Below are positions 8,146-16,793 of a stretch of DNA of 33,100 nucleotides, piece after piece. How positions within the stretch are numbered: position 1 is the first letter of the stretch; each line of letters starts with the position of its first letter. Position numbers and translations under genes: made by a program. The notes under the pieces were generated by a model that was given only the letters and a program-made list of their open reading frames with translations, searched no databases and had not been told where the DNA came from. Source of the stretch: Wolinella sp052173415 (GTDB lineage: Bacteria; Campylobacterota; Campylobacteria; Campylobacterales; Helicobacteraceae); contig JBQMYQ010000017.1 in NCBI GenBank assembly GCA_052173415.1, forward strand, positions 1 to 33,100. The letters run 5' to 3'.

Positions 8146-9235
8146 TGTGAAGCTCCTTATAGAGATTGATCGCGTATCGATCGCTCATACTCGCAATATA
8201 ATCTGCGACCATTCGATGGGGCTTCGCACCCTCACTGATACGCTCTTGTAGCTCTTTGGGAAGCAGGTTGGGCTCATTCATAAAATCCGCAAAAAGAGCC
8301 GCGATACAACCCCGACCAAAAAACATTTTGCGGTTGATCTGCTCGTGGCGATAGAGCTTTTTAAAAAGAAGCTTTTTAAGCACCTTGAGCTCCCTCTCCA
8401 GCTCTTTTGGATAGCCTAGCCCTGTCTGCTGCCCTGCGGGAATCGACGCGCTCAGCACCTGATGTGAAGGGTTGGCGTGCGCTTTGCTCGCGTCTAAAAA
8501 GCGATAAATAAGATGACTGATGAGATTTGAGACAAAACGATAGCGCAAAACCTTCTCATCTTCTCTGATTCCCTCCAGTTCGGCAGTGTGAAGGATTTCG
8601 CGCGCAAGTTCGCTCTCTTTTAAATCCTCAAAACAGAGCAATCCGCACTTGATTCCATCGTCAATATCGTGGCTCACGTAAGCGATCTCATCGGCATAAT
8701 CGACGATAATCGCCTCCAGACTCGGGTGGTATTCAAGCTTAAAAAGCTCATTCATTCGCTCATCTAAAAAAGCCTTTTTATACGGGAAAGAGTGCTTTAA
8801 GATTCCCTCCAGTGTAGCAAAAGTGAGATTGAGTCCATCAAAAGCGGCGTAACGTTTCTCTAATTTGCTCACGACGCGAAAGGATTGAAAGTTATGGTCA
8901 AAACCCGCGGGGAATCCGCCCTTTTTAAGTAATTTATCAAGCTCATCGCCCCCCGCATGACCAAAAGGTGTGTGCCCCAAATCATGCGCGAGCGCAATCG
9001 CCTCGGCAAGTGCTTCATTAAGCCCGAGGTGCGCGGCAAGGCTCCTAGCAATCTGACTGACCTCGATGGAGTGTGTGAGGCGCGTGCGAAAATAATCGCC
9101 GCTAGAGTTCAAAAAAACCTGCGTCTTATATTCCAAACGACGAAACGAAGAGCAGTGAATAATGCGGTCTCTATCGCGCGAATAGGGATCGCGAAAGTCA
9201 TCACACACAGGATAAAAACGCTCGCTAGGTTGCAT
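8138..9235 (-). CDS. dgt: dGTPase-like HD-domain deoxynucleoside triphosphohydrolase
   Basis: 365 aa. The N-terminus RDRDRIIHCSSFRRLEYKTQ and RTRLTHSIEVSQIAR are signatures of deoxyguanosinetriphosphate triphosphohydrolases. Metal ligands are visible at His55, His84-Asp85 and the later aspartate in VDYADEIAYVSHD; LAHDLGHTPFGHAG (from residue 82) is diagnostic. The enzyme hydrolyses dNTPs to deoxynucleoside plus triphosphate and helps control the dNTP pool; some homologues restrict phage. The length fits the shorter dGTPase-like class. ATG at 9235 follows AAGAGGAG. It heads the leftward cluster and diverges from the hydrolase gene on the other strand. Confidence 0.9.
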   Translation of the reverse strand: MQPSERFYPVCDDFRDPYSRDRDRIIHCSSFRRLEYKTQVFLNSSGDYFRTRLTHSIEVSQIARSLAAHLGLNEALAEAIALAHDLGHTPFGHAGGDELDKLLKKGGFPAGFDHNFQSFRVVSKLEKRYAAFDGLNLTFATLEGILKHSFPYKKAFLDERMNELFKLEYHPSLEAIIVDYADEIAYVSHDIDDGIKCGLLCFEDLKESELAREILHTAELEGIREDEKVLRYRFVSNLISHLIYRFLDASKAHANPSHQVLSASIPAGQQTGLGYPKELERELKVLKKLLFKKLYRHEQINRKMFFGRGCIAALFADFMNEPNLLPKELQERISEGAKPHRMVADYIASMSDRYAINLYKELHIG

Positions 9236-9257
9236 GGATCTCCTCTTAATATTAGGG

Positions 9258-9267
9258 CGATTTTATC
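9258..9267 (-). promoter_or_regulatory. Possible -10 box for the leftward dgt-argD-tolC cluster
   Basis: On the minus strand the stretch reads CGATAAAATC about 23 bases before the dgt ATG. TAAAAT is an acceptable -10; no clear -35 is seen. It is the only AT-rich hexamer of the right kind in the 76-base divergent spacer. Confidence 0.3.
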
Positions 9268-9311
9268 GAAAATTGCCTAGGATTAAAGAATCCAAAAAAC
9301 AAGGCGCGAAC

Positions 9312-9911
9312 ATGGAGCTTCTCTCTCACCCTTTCGGCGAATATGGGACAAATTGCTATGTCATTAAGGATTCTCGCGGCGAGATTGTGATTGACGCGGG
9401 TAAAGGGGCGTTTGAATGGGTCATCGCGCAGGCAAAAAATCCGCTTGCATTTCTCAATACCCACGGGCATTTTGATCACGTGTGGAGCAATCACGCGCTC
9501 AAAAATCACTTCCCTCATGTGCCCCTTGCGATTCCTAAAGATGATGCTTTTATGTTGGAATCAGACTGCTTTGATACGGGACTCACACCTTCGATTCCCG
9601 ACATTTTGGTTGAGGGAATCGAGGCGGAGTTAGATTTTAAAGGGATACGCGTGCTTTTTCGCCACTTCCCTGGGCATACGCCGGGTTGTAGCACGATTGA
9701 GATTGGCGAATATATGTTTAGCGGCGATTTTGTCTTTAAAAGTAGCGTCGGGCGCAGTGATTTCCCCTATTCTAGCCGTGTGCATATGCGTCAATCACTG
9801 GAGCGTTTCGGCACGATTCCCTACGATAAGCCCATCTACCCGGGGCATGGCGAATGCACAAGTATCAAAAGGGAGCAGAAAAATATTCCATTTTGGCTTG
9901 CGAGAATCTAA
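9312..9911 (+). CDS. Metallo-beta-lactamase-fold hydrolase (glyoxalase II-like)
   Basis: 199 aa from the ATG at 9312 (AAGG upstream); an in-frame ATG at 9234 overlaps the divergent dgt start and adds residues unlike the family. The di-zinc motif is H51GHFDH56, followed by GHTPGCSTIEIG, SGDFVFKSSVGRSDFP and YPGHGECT, which match the YcbL/GloB-like branch of small MBL hydrolases. Such enzymes act on thioesters such as S-lactoylglutathione in some species, but many have unknown substrates, so only hydrolase is claimed. It is monocistronic and is followed at once by an inverted pair of GGGAATC motifs. Confidence 0.85.
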   Translation: MELLSHPFGEYGTNCYVIKDSRGEIVIDAGKGAFEWVIAQAKNPLAFLNTHGHFDHVWSNHALKNHFPHVPLAIPKDDAFMLESDCFDTGLTPSIPDILVEGIEAELDFKGIRVLFRHFPGHTPGCSTIEIGEYMFSGDFVFKSSVGRSDFPYSSRVHMRQSLERFGTIPYDKPIYPGHGECTSIKREQKNIPFWLARI

Positions 9912-9912
9912 A

Positions 9913-9933
9913 GGGAATCTTGAGCGGATTCCC
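9913..9933 (+). repeat. Inverted GGGAATC/GATTCCC pair, possible hairpin
   Basis: GGGAATC (9913-9919) and GATTCCC (9927-9933) are perfect complements with a 7-base loop, starting two bases after the hydrolase stop codon. No T-run follows, so intrinsic termination is uncertain. The pair is made of the 7-mer that is over-represented in the first 10 kb. Confidence 0.5.
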
Positions 9934-9976
9934 CACTTTGATCCTTGAAATAGGCACAAAAATAGAGTAAATCAGG

Positions 9977-9982
9977 TAAAAT
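9977..9982 (+). promoter_or_regulatory. -10 box upstream of mccR (TAAAAT)
   Basis: TAAAAT at 9977-9982 lies 22 bases before the ATG at 10005 in an AT-rich stretch; a strong ribosome site AAGGGGGGAG follows at 9991-10000. No clear -35 is seen. The junction to AT-rich codon use falls here. Confidence 0.4.
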
Positions 9983-10004
9983 CTACGCACAAGGGGGGAG
10001 TGCA

Positions 10005-10694
10005 ATGCAAAGTCGCGAGATTTTAGATGTTTTATCCAACAAAAGGGTGCTGTGTTTGGAAGATGAGCCGGGTATTTTAAGTAACATTACTGAGAATTTA
10101 GAGCTATTTTTTGGCGAAGTTGTGGGCGTTAGAGATGGCAAAGAGGCATTAGAATATCTAGATTCCTGTAGCTATGATGCCTTGGTGTTTGATATTGGTG
10201 TGCCGCATATCGACGGGCTTGAGTTGGCAAAAAGAGTGCGGGAGAAGGATCATAAAATACCGATAGTGATTTTATCAAGCCACACAGAGCAGGAATATTT
10301 GTGGCGAGCGGTCGAGCTTAAAATCACAAGATACTTGACGAAACCTTACGATAAAAATGCGTTTTTAAAAGCACTTGAAGATGTAGCACTTGAGCTAATG
10401 GACTACAAGCCACTTATGACCTTGAATAAAGATATAAGATATGACTTTACGAAAAAGATCATATACATAAGAGATGAAGCCTGTCATCTCTCAAAGAGTG
10501 AAAGCAAGCTGTTTGATTACTTTTTAAACAACAAAAATCAAGCCATCACATACGAACAGCTTTTTGATTACATGTGGGAGTATGAGCAGCCCACAAAAGA
10601 GGCTATAAAAGCCATCGTAAAAGAGTTGCGCAAAAAAGTGGGCAAAGATGTGATTAAAAATTTATACGGGGTGGGATATATCTGTGAAATATAG
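10005..10694 (+). CDS. mccR: OmpR-family response regulator of the mcc locus (MccR-like)
   Basis: 229 aa. The receiver has the acidic patch LEDEP, phospho-acceptor Asp63 in ALVFDIGVPHIDGLEL, and the lysine in LTKPYDKNAF. A C-terminal winged helix (about 140-229) contains LSKSESKLFDYFLNN and ends VGYICEI. It overlaps the sensor gene by 11 bases. The pair sits just upstream of mccA in the same direction, as expected for the MccRS system reported to control sulfite-dependent expression in Wolinella. The symbol rests on this synteny. Codon use is AT-rich (ATA, AGA, TTA), unlike the genes to its left. Confidence 0.78.
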   Translation: MQSREILDVLSNKRVLCLEDEPGILSNITENLELFFGEVVGVRDGKEALEYLDSCSYDALVFDIGVPHIDGLELAKRVREKDHKIPIVILSSHTEQEYLWRAVELKITRYLTKPYDKNAFLKALEDVALELMDYKPLMTLNKDIRYDFTKKIIYIRDEACHLSKSESKLFDYFLNNKNQAITYEQLFDYMWEYEQPTKEAIKAIVKELRKKVGKDVIKNLYGVGYICEI

Positions 10695-12111
10695 ATTTGG
10701 TATGGTGCTAGCCATTTTTGCCGTGCTCTATGCGCTAATCATCGGCATGTTTTTTAAATTTTATCAAGATTTGGCTATGGAGGATGCAAAAAAAGAGGCA
10801 TTCCACATACTAAATACCATGAATGCCGTTAGGGATTATGTTGCAACGATACAAAGACCCCTTATTGATGAGCTAAAAAGTAATGGGGCATTAAGTTCTG
10901 ACTTTTTTGACCCGCGTCTGCTCTCTTCTTCATATATCGCGCGCGAGGTCTATAATATCCAACGCGAGAAATATTTAATTGACTACGACTATAAGCTAGT
11001 AGCGACTAATCCACTAAACCCAGCACATCTTGGTGATGAGTTCGAAAATGAGATTTTAGAGGGCTTTAAAGAGGGAAAATATCAAGAGTATGCAAAGATA
11101 GTGAAAAATGCAGACACGTCCTATGTTTTTGTCGGTTTGCCTGTGAAAAATACGAATGCAACTTGTGCTGTGTGCCATAACATAAACTCCGCTCCCCAAA
11201 AAATGATAGAGAGATATGGCGGAGATATATCAAGTCTCCAGGGAAAAGTTGGCGATACAATCGCGATGGTATCGTTTAAAGTGCCAGTAAAAAATATACT
11301 TTTAAACCATGTGGAAGAGTTTGCGTTAAGCGCAATTGTGCTTTTTGTTCTGTTTGCAGTTTTGGTTCTTTTCATATACAAGATTCATCAAAAAGTAATG
11401 AAAATAAAAGAGCAAAATAAGCAGCTCATGGTCAGTCAGTCGCGTCTAGCCTCCATGGGCGAGATGATCGCCAACATATCGCATCAATGGAAGCAACCTC
11501 TCGCCCAAATAGGAGCGGTGCTTATTAACTTAGAGCTTTTTAATGAGCGAGGAAAGTTAGATAACAATAGGCTCAAAGATAAGCTCGATGAGATAGGCGA
11601 GCAAGTAAAGTTCATGTCAGAGACCATTGATGATTTTAAACATTTTTTTGATCCGAACACGCCAAAATGTGAATATTCTAGCGAACAGGCTATTAAACGT
11701 GTGCGTAAAATTTTAGATGCAACTTTACGTGCGAATGCCATAAATCTAAATATGCAGATTGAACAAAATTTTAACCATTTTGGAAACATTAACGAGCTAA
11801 TTCAAATTTTAATAAACTTAATAAATAACGCTAAAGACGCGCTTGTTAATCAAAGCAATGCACAAAGGGAGATAAAAATAACCTCACTTGTGCGAGAGGG
11901 TATTCGCATGATTGAAGTAGAAAACAACGGCAAACATATCAAGCAAAATGAAATAACTAAGATATTTGAGCCATATTTTACCACTAAAGCTACTGGTAGC
12001 GGACTTGGACTATATATGAGCAGAGTTATAATGGCAAAAAACGGCGGTAGCATAGAAGCTTACAATGTGCCAAATGGCGTAAAATTTACGATTAAATTTT
12101 TGAACCTCTAA
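10684..12111 (+). CDS. mccS: Heme-motif-containing sensor histidine kinase (MccS-like)
   Basis: 475 aa from a GTG at 10684. TM1 is near residues 5-24 and TM2 near 213-235. The periplasmic domain between them contains CAVCH (Cys161-His165), a canonical c-type heme site in a segment resembling the DUF3365/Tll0287-like sensor domain (SYVFVGLPVKN, then the motif, then the second half VGDTIAMVSFKVPVKN). The kinase core has His267 in ANISHQWKQPLAQIG, N-box INLINNAKDAL, and GSGLGLYMSR. It should phosphorylate the regulator upstream. A covalently bound heme facing the periplasm suggests sensing of redox state, sulfite or a gas; that is inference. The 3' end is followed by AAAATAA-TC-TTATTTT (12110-12125), a weak AT-only inverted repeat. 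Confidence 0.85.
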   Translation: MKYRFGMVLAIFAVLYALIIGMFFKFYQDLAMEDAKKEAFHILNTMNAVRDYVATIQRPLIDELKSNGALSSDFFDPRLLSSSYIAREVYNIQREKYLIDYDYKLVATNPLNPAHLGDEFENEILEGFKEGKYQEYAKIVKNADTSYVFVGLPVKNTNATCAVCHNINSAPQKMIERYGGDISSLQGKVGDTIAMVSFKVPVKNILLNHVEEFALSAIVLFVLFAVLVLFIYKIHQKVMKIKEQNKQLMVSQSRLASMGEMIANISHQWKQPLAQIGAVLINLELFNERGKLDNNRLKDKLDEIGEQVKFMSETIDDFKHFFDPNTPKCEYSSEQAIKRVRKILDATLRANAINLNMQIEQNFNHFGNINELIQILINLINNAKDALVNQSNAQREIKITSLVREGIRMIEVENNGKHIKQNEITKIFEPYFTTKATGSGLGLYMSRVIMAKNGGSIEAYNVPNGVKFTIKFLNL

Positions 12112-12213
12112 AATAATCTTATTTTCTCCCTACTTCCCCCCTTTTTAGTAGCATCATTAGTGTCACGAAATCACATCGATTTTAGAAATTCAATTTTTCA
12201 GAAGGGGGAACAC

Positions 12214-14283
12214 GTGAAGAAGTTGAATAAAGTGTTGCTCGGTTTAGTTGCGGGTGCTAGCGTCCTCGCCTCAGTAACCTGTGCCGAAGGAATGAACCAC
12301 GGCATGGAACTAAGCAATCAGGCACAAAAGGTCATTGCAAATCCCAAGGGAACTTTGCAAAGTAGAGGTATTACATCATTGCAAGACTACGTTGTAGAAG
12401 AGCAAGAGATGTATGAGTGGTTGTTTAAAAATCACCCTATTTTTACCAAATATGGTGGCAAAACAGTAGGTAAATTGGTCGTTCATGACCGTGGGCTAGA
12501 GTGGCTGGCTGAAGGTCATGGATATGATTTTTCAAAAGCTAGTAAAAGAGACGGTGGGCAGGGGTATAGCTCTATGATGTATAGGATTCCTGCAGCTTCA
12601 TCTCTTCATTTTCCTAACAAATTCATAGGTTCTGAGAAGTGTGGTGAGTGTCACCCCACTCAATACGAGGTATGGAGCAGATCAAGGCATGCCACTACCA
12701 TTCGATTCCCCGGCGAGCACCCTGAAGTTAATAATGAACTAACTAAACCGGTGTTTGGGGCAGATACGGCCTCGATTCTTCCAAAGGGTATCACTCCTGA
12801 TGTTATTTATGCTACAGTCGGACACCTAAGAACGAAATTGGGCTATATTGATGCTTGGCTACTTAGGGGGACTTACTACGTAGAGGGCGGTTTGCTTAGA
12901 GATGGCACAGGTCAGATCGTAGCAGGTGGTAACCAGTTCCAAACGACTTGGGCACTCAGGCTTGACCCAGAGACTGTCAAAAAAATCAAAAAAATTGTAC
13001 CGGACTTCCCTGGCACGCTTGAGGAGTATGGCGATAACGGTGGATACGTTCGCGGTCTAGCTTCGTATGCGGCTAAACACAAGAAGTCAATGTTCTTCCA
13101 AGCAAATGCTTCATATTGTGAAGTTTGCCACCCATTCAAGTTTGACTTCAAAACTAAGAAGGAGTTCTATTCTGTCCTTGGTAATGCAAAAGAGCTTCAA
13201 AAACACACTATCTCAAAAGGTGTAAGTTGCGAGGAGTGCCACGGAGCTGGCGGTCACCTTGATGAAGCAAATAACTTTAGAACATCGAACTGTGAACGTT
13301 GCCACCAAAGATTTAACTTCAGCCCCGATCTAGCTAGGAATCCAGCTAACGTAGGCAAAATAGATAGGGCGCTAAGTTCTAAGTTTAAATCAATGGGACC
13401 AGGATGCGGTTCTGAGGGATCTCAGTCATACTTTACCGCTCACTATGACAAGGGTATGCGTTGTGTAACTTGCCACGATCCACATGATGCCACAGGTCCA
13501 GTTGTTGGTGATAAAACCATAAAAGGTATGAACTACAACTCAGAGCAAGGCTATCTAAGTGCGCTTTACACTAAGCCAAAGATTACGAAAACATGCCAAG
13601 ATTGCCATAAGGAGCAAGCTTACATATTCGCAAGAGCAGACACTCACAAGGATAACACTTGCGCATCTTGCCATATGCCATTCATGATGAGTTGTGAGAA
13701 CTTCTATGCAATCCAGTTCCAAGAGAATGCTGGATTTGACACACAAAGACGCTCACACATTTGGAAGATTGACGTAAGTCCAGATAGGAAGTCTTTGGTT
13801 GCTGGCTCTGCTGCACAAGGTCCAAGAGATGCAAAAGATTGGCACTTCGAGAGGAACGACGAAGGTCGCAACTTTATCGACTTGATGTGGGCGTGCGCTA
13901 GAACATCTTGGGCAGACAAAGATATGCAAGATACAAAAGGTTGCCACAGCCCAGTAGTTTCTGAGCTCAAAGAGACATTGCACTTCAAAAACCAAAAGCA
14001 GGTCTATGATGAGGTGATGGGATGGCAAAAACCTGTAAAAACTGACTTTACAAGCGTAAAAGTGGGAATCCAGGGTATCTACAAGATCCTAGAGGTTAAA
14101 AAGCTCAACTCTACCGATAAGACAAGAGTTTATGAGCTAATTGAGAAGGCTCAAGACACAGTAGACCTACTAGAGAAAGATGGCTCTTGGGGTGTGCACG
14201 GCTTTAAATACACAAAGCAAAGGCTAGATGCTGCCAAAGAGTATATCAAAGAGGCTCAAAGGATATTGAACGCAAGCCTATAA
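12214..14283 (+). CDS. mccA: Octaheme heme-copper sulfite reductase MccA
   Basis: 689 aa from the GTG at 12214 (GGGGGA just upstream, then a signal peptide VKKLNKVLLGLVAGASVLAS); an ATG at 12160 would bury the signal. Seven CXXCH sites start at Cys143, 302, 339, 360, 417, 461 and 483, and the eighth is Cys561-X15-Cys577-His578, the hallmark of MccA. Two non-heme cysteines, Cys398 (GPGCGSEG) and Cys494 (MMSCEN), fall within one residue of the positions I recall for the copper ligands of the Wolinella enzyme. The periplasmic trimer reduces sulfite to sulfide with six electrons. It is the first structural gene, followed by a terminator-like hairpin. Complete and intact. Confidence 0.97.
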   Translation: MKKLNKVLLGLVAGASVLASVTCAEGMNHGMELSNQAQKVIANPKGTLQSRGITSLQDYVVEEQEMYEWLFKNHPIFTKYGGKTVGKLVVHDRGLEWLAEGHGYDFSKASKRDGGQGYSSMMYRIPAASSLHFPNKFIGSEKCGECHPTQYEVWSRSRHATTIRFPGEHPEVNNELTKPVFGADTASILPKGITPDVIYATVGHLRTKLGYIDAWLLRGTYYVEGGLLRDGTGQIVAGGNQFQTTWALRLDPETVKKIKKIVPDFPGTLEEYGDNGGYVRGLASYAAKHKKSMFFQANASYCEVCHPFKFDFKTKKEFYSVLGNAKELQKHTISKGVSCEECHGAGGHLDEANNFRTSNCERCHQRFNFSPDLARNPANVGKIDRALSSKFKSMGPGCGSEGSQSYFTAHYDKGMRCVTCHDPHDATGPVVGDKTIKGMNYNSEQGYLSALYTKPKITKTCQDCHKEQAYIFARADTHKDNTCASCHMPFMMSCENFYAIQFQENAGFDTQRRSHIWKIDVSPDRKSLVAGSAAQGPRDAKDWHFERNDEGRNFIDLMWACARTSWADKDMQDTKGCHSPVVSELKETLHFKNQKQVYDEVMGWQKPVKTDFTSVKVGIQGIYKILEVKKLNSTDKTRVYELIEKAQDTVDLLEKDGSWGVHGFKYTKQRLDAAKEYIKEAQRILNASL

Positions 14284-14291
14284 ATGGCAAG

Positions 14292-14324
14292 GGAGGTAGC
14301 ACTAGCTGCCTCCTAATTTTTTTT
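14292..14324 (+). terminator. Rho-independent terminator/attenuator between mccA and mccB
   Basis: GGAGGTAGC (14292-14300) pairs with GCTGCCTCC (14305-14313), nine pairs with one G-T, loop ACTA, followed by TAA and eight T (14317-14324). It lies nine bases after the mccA stop, inside the co-directional block, so partial read-through is likely. Confidence 0.8.
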
Positions 14325-14345
14325 GAAATTGACGAAGGTAAAAAT

Positions 14346-15110
14346 ATGCGAAAAACACTCCTTTTAATACCGCTTTTGACATCTAGCTTGTCTCTTGGAG
14401 TAGAACTTAATAACGATGAGCGTCGCGAAGCTTATGCTATTGGTGCTTCTGTGGGGGAACACTTGCTAAATCAGATAGATGGGCAAGAGAAACTAGGGGT
14501 TAAAACGGATAAAGACATAGTGCTAGAGGGTTTTTTGGATGCTTTTAAAAACCAACTCAAAATAAAACACGATGAGGTGGGTAAATACCTAAACAATAGA
14601 GTTGCCAAGCTAAACAAAGCAGCGGACGACCTTGATAAGGTTAATCTTGAGAAGAATTTAAAAGCCGGCAAGGAATATATGGCTAAAAATGCCAAAAATA
14701 AAAAGGTCAAAACCACAAAATCAGGCTTGCAATACGAAATAATAACTAATGGTAGTGGCGATACGCCAAGAGATGAAAGCATAGTGGTCGTAAATTACAA
14801 AGCGTATCTCATTGATGGCACCATTTTTGATGACACAACTACATCAAAAACACCAGCTCACCTGTCTATGGTGAATATCATAGACGGACTAGGCGAGGGG
14901 CTCAAGCTCATGAAAGCTGGCTCAAAATATAAATTTACGATACCAAGTGCGCTAGCGTATGGCGACCACGGCATGGATGCTGTGCCAGCAGGTGCTGTTG
15001 TTATCTTCGAAGCAGAGCTTTTAAGGGTGCTAAAGCCAGGTGAGTTGGCTGGTGTTGCAAAAGAGCTCAGTGAAAAAGAGATCAAAGATTTTCACGGGAC
15101 ACAAAAATAA
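14346..15110 (+). CDS. mccB: Periplasmic FKBP-type peptidyl-prolyl isomerase MccB
   Basis: 254 aa with an N-terminal signal peptide (RKTLLLIPLLTSSLSLGVE). An FKBP-N dimerisation region (about 20-115, with DERREAYAIGASVGEHL) precedes a catalytic FKBP domain (about 120-235): TTKSGLQYEIITNGSGDTP, VVNYKAYLIDGTIFDD, IPSALAYGDHG, VPAGAVVIFEAELL. It resembles FkpA/Mip proteins and should act as a periplasmic prolyl isomerase. Its place straight after mccA matches the Wolinella mcc order, where it is thought to help fold or assemble the multiheme enzyme. It is separated from mccA by a terminator-like hairpin. Confidence 0.92.
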   Translation: MRKTLLLIPLLTSSLSLGVELNNDERREAYAIGASVGEHLLNQIDGQEKLGVKTDKDIVLEGFLDAFKNQLKIKHDEVGKYLNNRVAKLNKAADDLDKVNLEKNLKAGKEYMAKNAKNKKVKTTKSGLQYEIITNGSGDTPRDESIVVVNYKAYLIDGTIFDDTTTSKTPAHLSMVNIIDGLGEGLKLMKAGSKYKFTIPSALAYGDHGMDAVPAGAVVIFEAELLRVLKPGELAGVAKELSEKEIKDFHGTQK

Positions 15111-15131
15111 ATCCTTAACAAAGGGTATGTC

Positions 15132-15791
15132 ATGAAATTTCAAAGAAGAGAGTTTTTAAAATATCTAGCAGTGGGGTCTGCTAGTGTGGGGCTAGCAGGC
15201 TGTAATGCTACTACGGATAATGATGGCAAAAAGCCAAACTTTGGCATGATTTTTGACCAAAACAAATGCGTTGGCTGCACCGACTGCGAAATAGCTTGTA
15301 AGAAGGTGAATTTAGTTCCAAAGAGACAAGCAAGGCTTTATGTTCAAGACAAGACTGATCCAAATGCACGTCTTGATAGACGTTTTGTGAGAGTTAGTTG
15401 TCAGCAGTGCGTAGAAGCTCCTTGTGTGAATGTCTGTCCTACAAATGCCTGCCACAAAGATGAGGCTACGGGAATCACTACAACTAACGCCAATGACTGC
15501 ATTGCTTGCAAATACTGTATCGTCGCCTGTCCTTATGATGTGCGCTTTATAAATGAAGAGAGTCATGCCGCAGAGAGCTGTAACTTCTGTTTGGATACGA
15601 ATTTAGCTAACAATAAAGAGCCTGCTTGTGTCGAGGCGTGCAGATACGATGCTTTGGTTTTTGGAGATTTAAATGACGAGGAATCTCACATCAGTAAGCT
15701 TCTTCGCGTGAAAGATAGCTTGCGTATGCGTCCAGAATGCGGCACAAAACCGAGCTTGCGCTATATACCAGCGGTAAAAATGGGGGTGTGA
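15132..15791 (+). CDS. mccC: Four-cluster [4Fe-4S] electron-transfer protein MccC
   Basis: 219 aa. The N-terminus QRREFLK (Arg5-Arg6) followed by a hydrophobic stretch is a Tat signal, and LAGC (Cys24) could be a lipobox or the signal-peptide end. Sixteen cluster-ligand cysteines occur in NrfC/DmsB-like groups: CVGCTDCEIAC, CQQCVEAPCVNVCP, CIACKYCIVACP and CNFC with CVEAC. It should carry electrons in the periplasm from the membrane quinol dehydrogenase MccD towards MccA. The stop lies one base before the mccD start, so the two are translationally coupled, like NrfCD. Confidence 0.95.
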   Translation: MKFQRREFLKYLAVGSASVGLAGCNATTDNDGKKPNFGMIFDQNKCVGCTDCEIACKKVNLVPKRQARLYVQDKTDPNARLDRRFVRVSCQQCVEAPCVNVCPTNACHKDEATGITTTNANDCIACKYCIVACPYDVRFINEESHAAESCNFCLDTNLANNKEPACVEACRYDALVFGDLNDEESHISKLLRVKDSLRMRPECGTKPSLRYIPAVKMGV

Positions 15792-15792
15792 G

Positions 15793-16779
15793 ATGAATGG
15801 TGCAATAAATTTTACCTATACTTTTTCCCATGGCATTGAGTGGCATTGGCCTATCGCACTTTATCTACTTTTAGCCGGTATGAGCGGTGGGGCTTTGGTG
15901 GTCTCCTTGCTCATTCGATTCTACAAAAAGCAGAGCGAAAGCACGCCTTTGTTTAAGGCTGCATCATTGCTTTCCTTGGTGACCATTTTACTTGGTATGG
16001 TTTGCCTTGTCGGCGACCTTGAAAAGCCACTTTACTTTTGGAAAATTTTGATTAACTACAACTTCAAATCCGTCATGTCCATCGGTGTAGCTGCGCTTTG
16101 TATCTACATACCCCTTAGCTTTGTGATGGTGCTTTACGCCTTTGAGCACGAAATCACGGAATCGGGCATTCTTGAGAGGGTGGGCAAGTTTGATCTGCCT
16201 AGACGATTTGGATGTGTGATGAGGGTTTTGAATTCATTTAGACCGCTAGCTTATTCATTGACGCTTGTTTTTGCGGTTGCTATTTGCGCATATACCGGCT
16301 TTTTGATCTCGGTTCTCGTGCGATTCCCTCTACTAAATACCGCCGTATTGCCCGCCCTTTTTGTAGCTTCGGGACTAAGTGCCGGTATAGCTGGGGCGAG
16401 CATTGTTGCCGCATTTTACTTCAAGGCGGATACACACAGTGGCGATATTAAGATTCTGCATGCAGTTGAGTGGCCTGTGTTAGCTTTTGAAATTTTGCTC
16501 ATTTTGATGATATTCGTGTCGCTTGTCATAGGAAGTGATGTGCAAAAAGCAGCGAGCGTGGCTTTTTATCAAGGATTTTACGCTAAGATGTTTTGGCTTG
16601 GTGTCGTAGCTATCGGCTTTGGTGTGCCACTTGCGTTGAATTTGGGGCTTGGTAGATTTATCACGCATCCGAAATTTAATGCCTTCTACATTAGTGCTTT
16701 TGCTAGTATTTTTGGAGTATTTATGCTAAGGATGTTCATTCTTTACGCGGGACAAACATACAACATATTGCATATCTAA
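15793..16779 (+). CDS. mccD: NrfD/PsrC-type membrane quinol dehydrogenase MccD
   Basis: 328 aa, mostly hydrophobic with about eight transmembrane helices; the N-terminus HGIEWHWPIALYLLLAGMSGGA is the typical NrfD/PsrC first helix and GDLEKP follows helix 2. Members oxidise menaquinol and pass electrons to a periplasmic iron-sulfur partner, here MccC. The gene starts one base after mccC and lies 14 bases before ccsA1. A C-terminal helix ends in YAGQTYNILHI. No missing segments. Confidence 0.93.
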   Translation: MNGAINFTYTFSHGIEWHWPIALYLLLAGMSGGALVVSLLIRFYKKQSESTPLFKAASLLSLVTILLGMVCLVGDLEKPLYFWKILINYNFKSVMSIGVAALCIYIPLSFVMVLYAFEHEITESGILERVGKFDLPRRFGCVMRVLNSFRPLAYSLTLVFAVAICAYTGFLISVLVRFPLLNTAVLPALFVASGLSAGIAGASIVAAFYFKADTHSGDIKILHAVEWPVLAFEILLILMIFVSLVIGSDVQKAASVAFYQGFYAKMFWLGVVAIGFGVPLALNLGLGRFITHPKFNAFYISAFASIFGVFMLRMFILYAGQTYNILHI

Positions 16780-16793
16780 AAAACGGGAGCGAC

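Noticed and set aside
12110..12125. AAAATAA/TTATTTT inverted repeat after mccS as a terminator
   Set aside because: Only A-T pairs with a two-base loop; too unstable, and mccA may share the transcript.
12160..12213. Upstream ATG that would extend MccA by 18 residues
   Set aside because: It places 18 polar residues before a clear signal peptide and lacks a ribosome site, whereas GTG 12214 follows GGGGGA.
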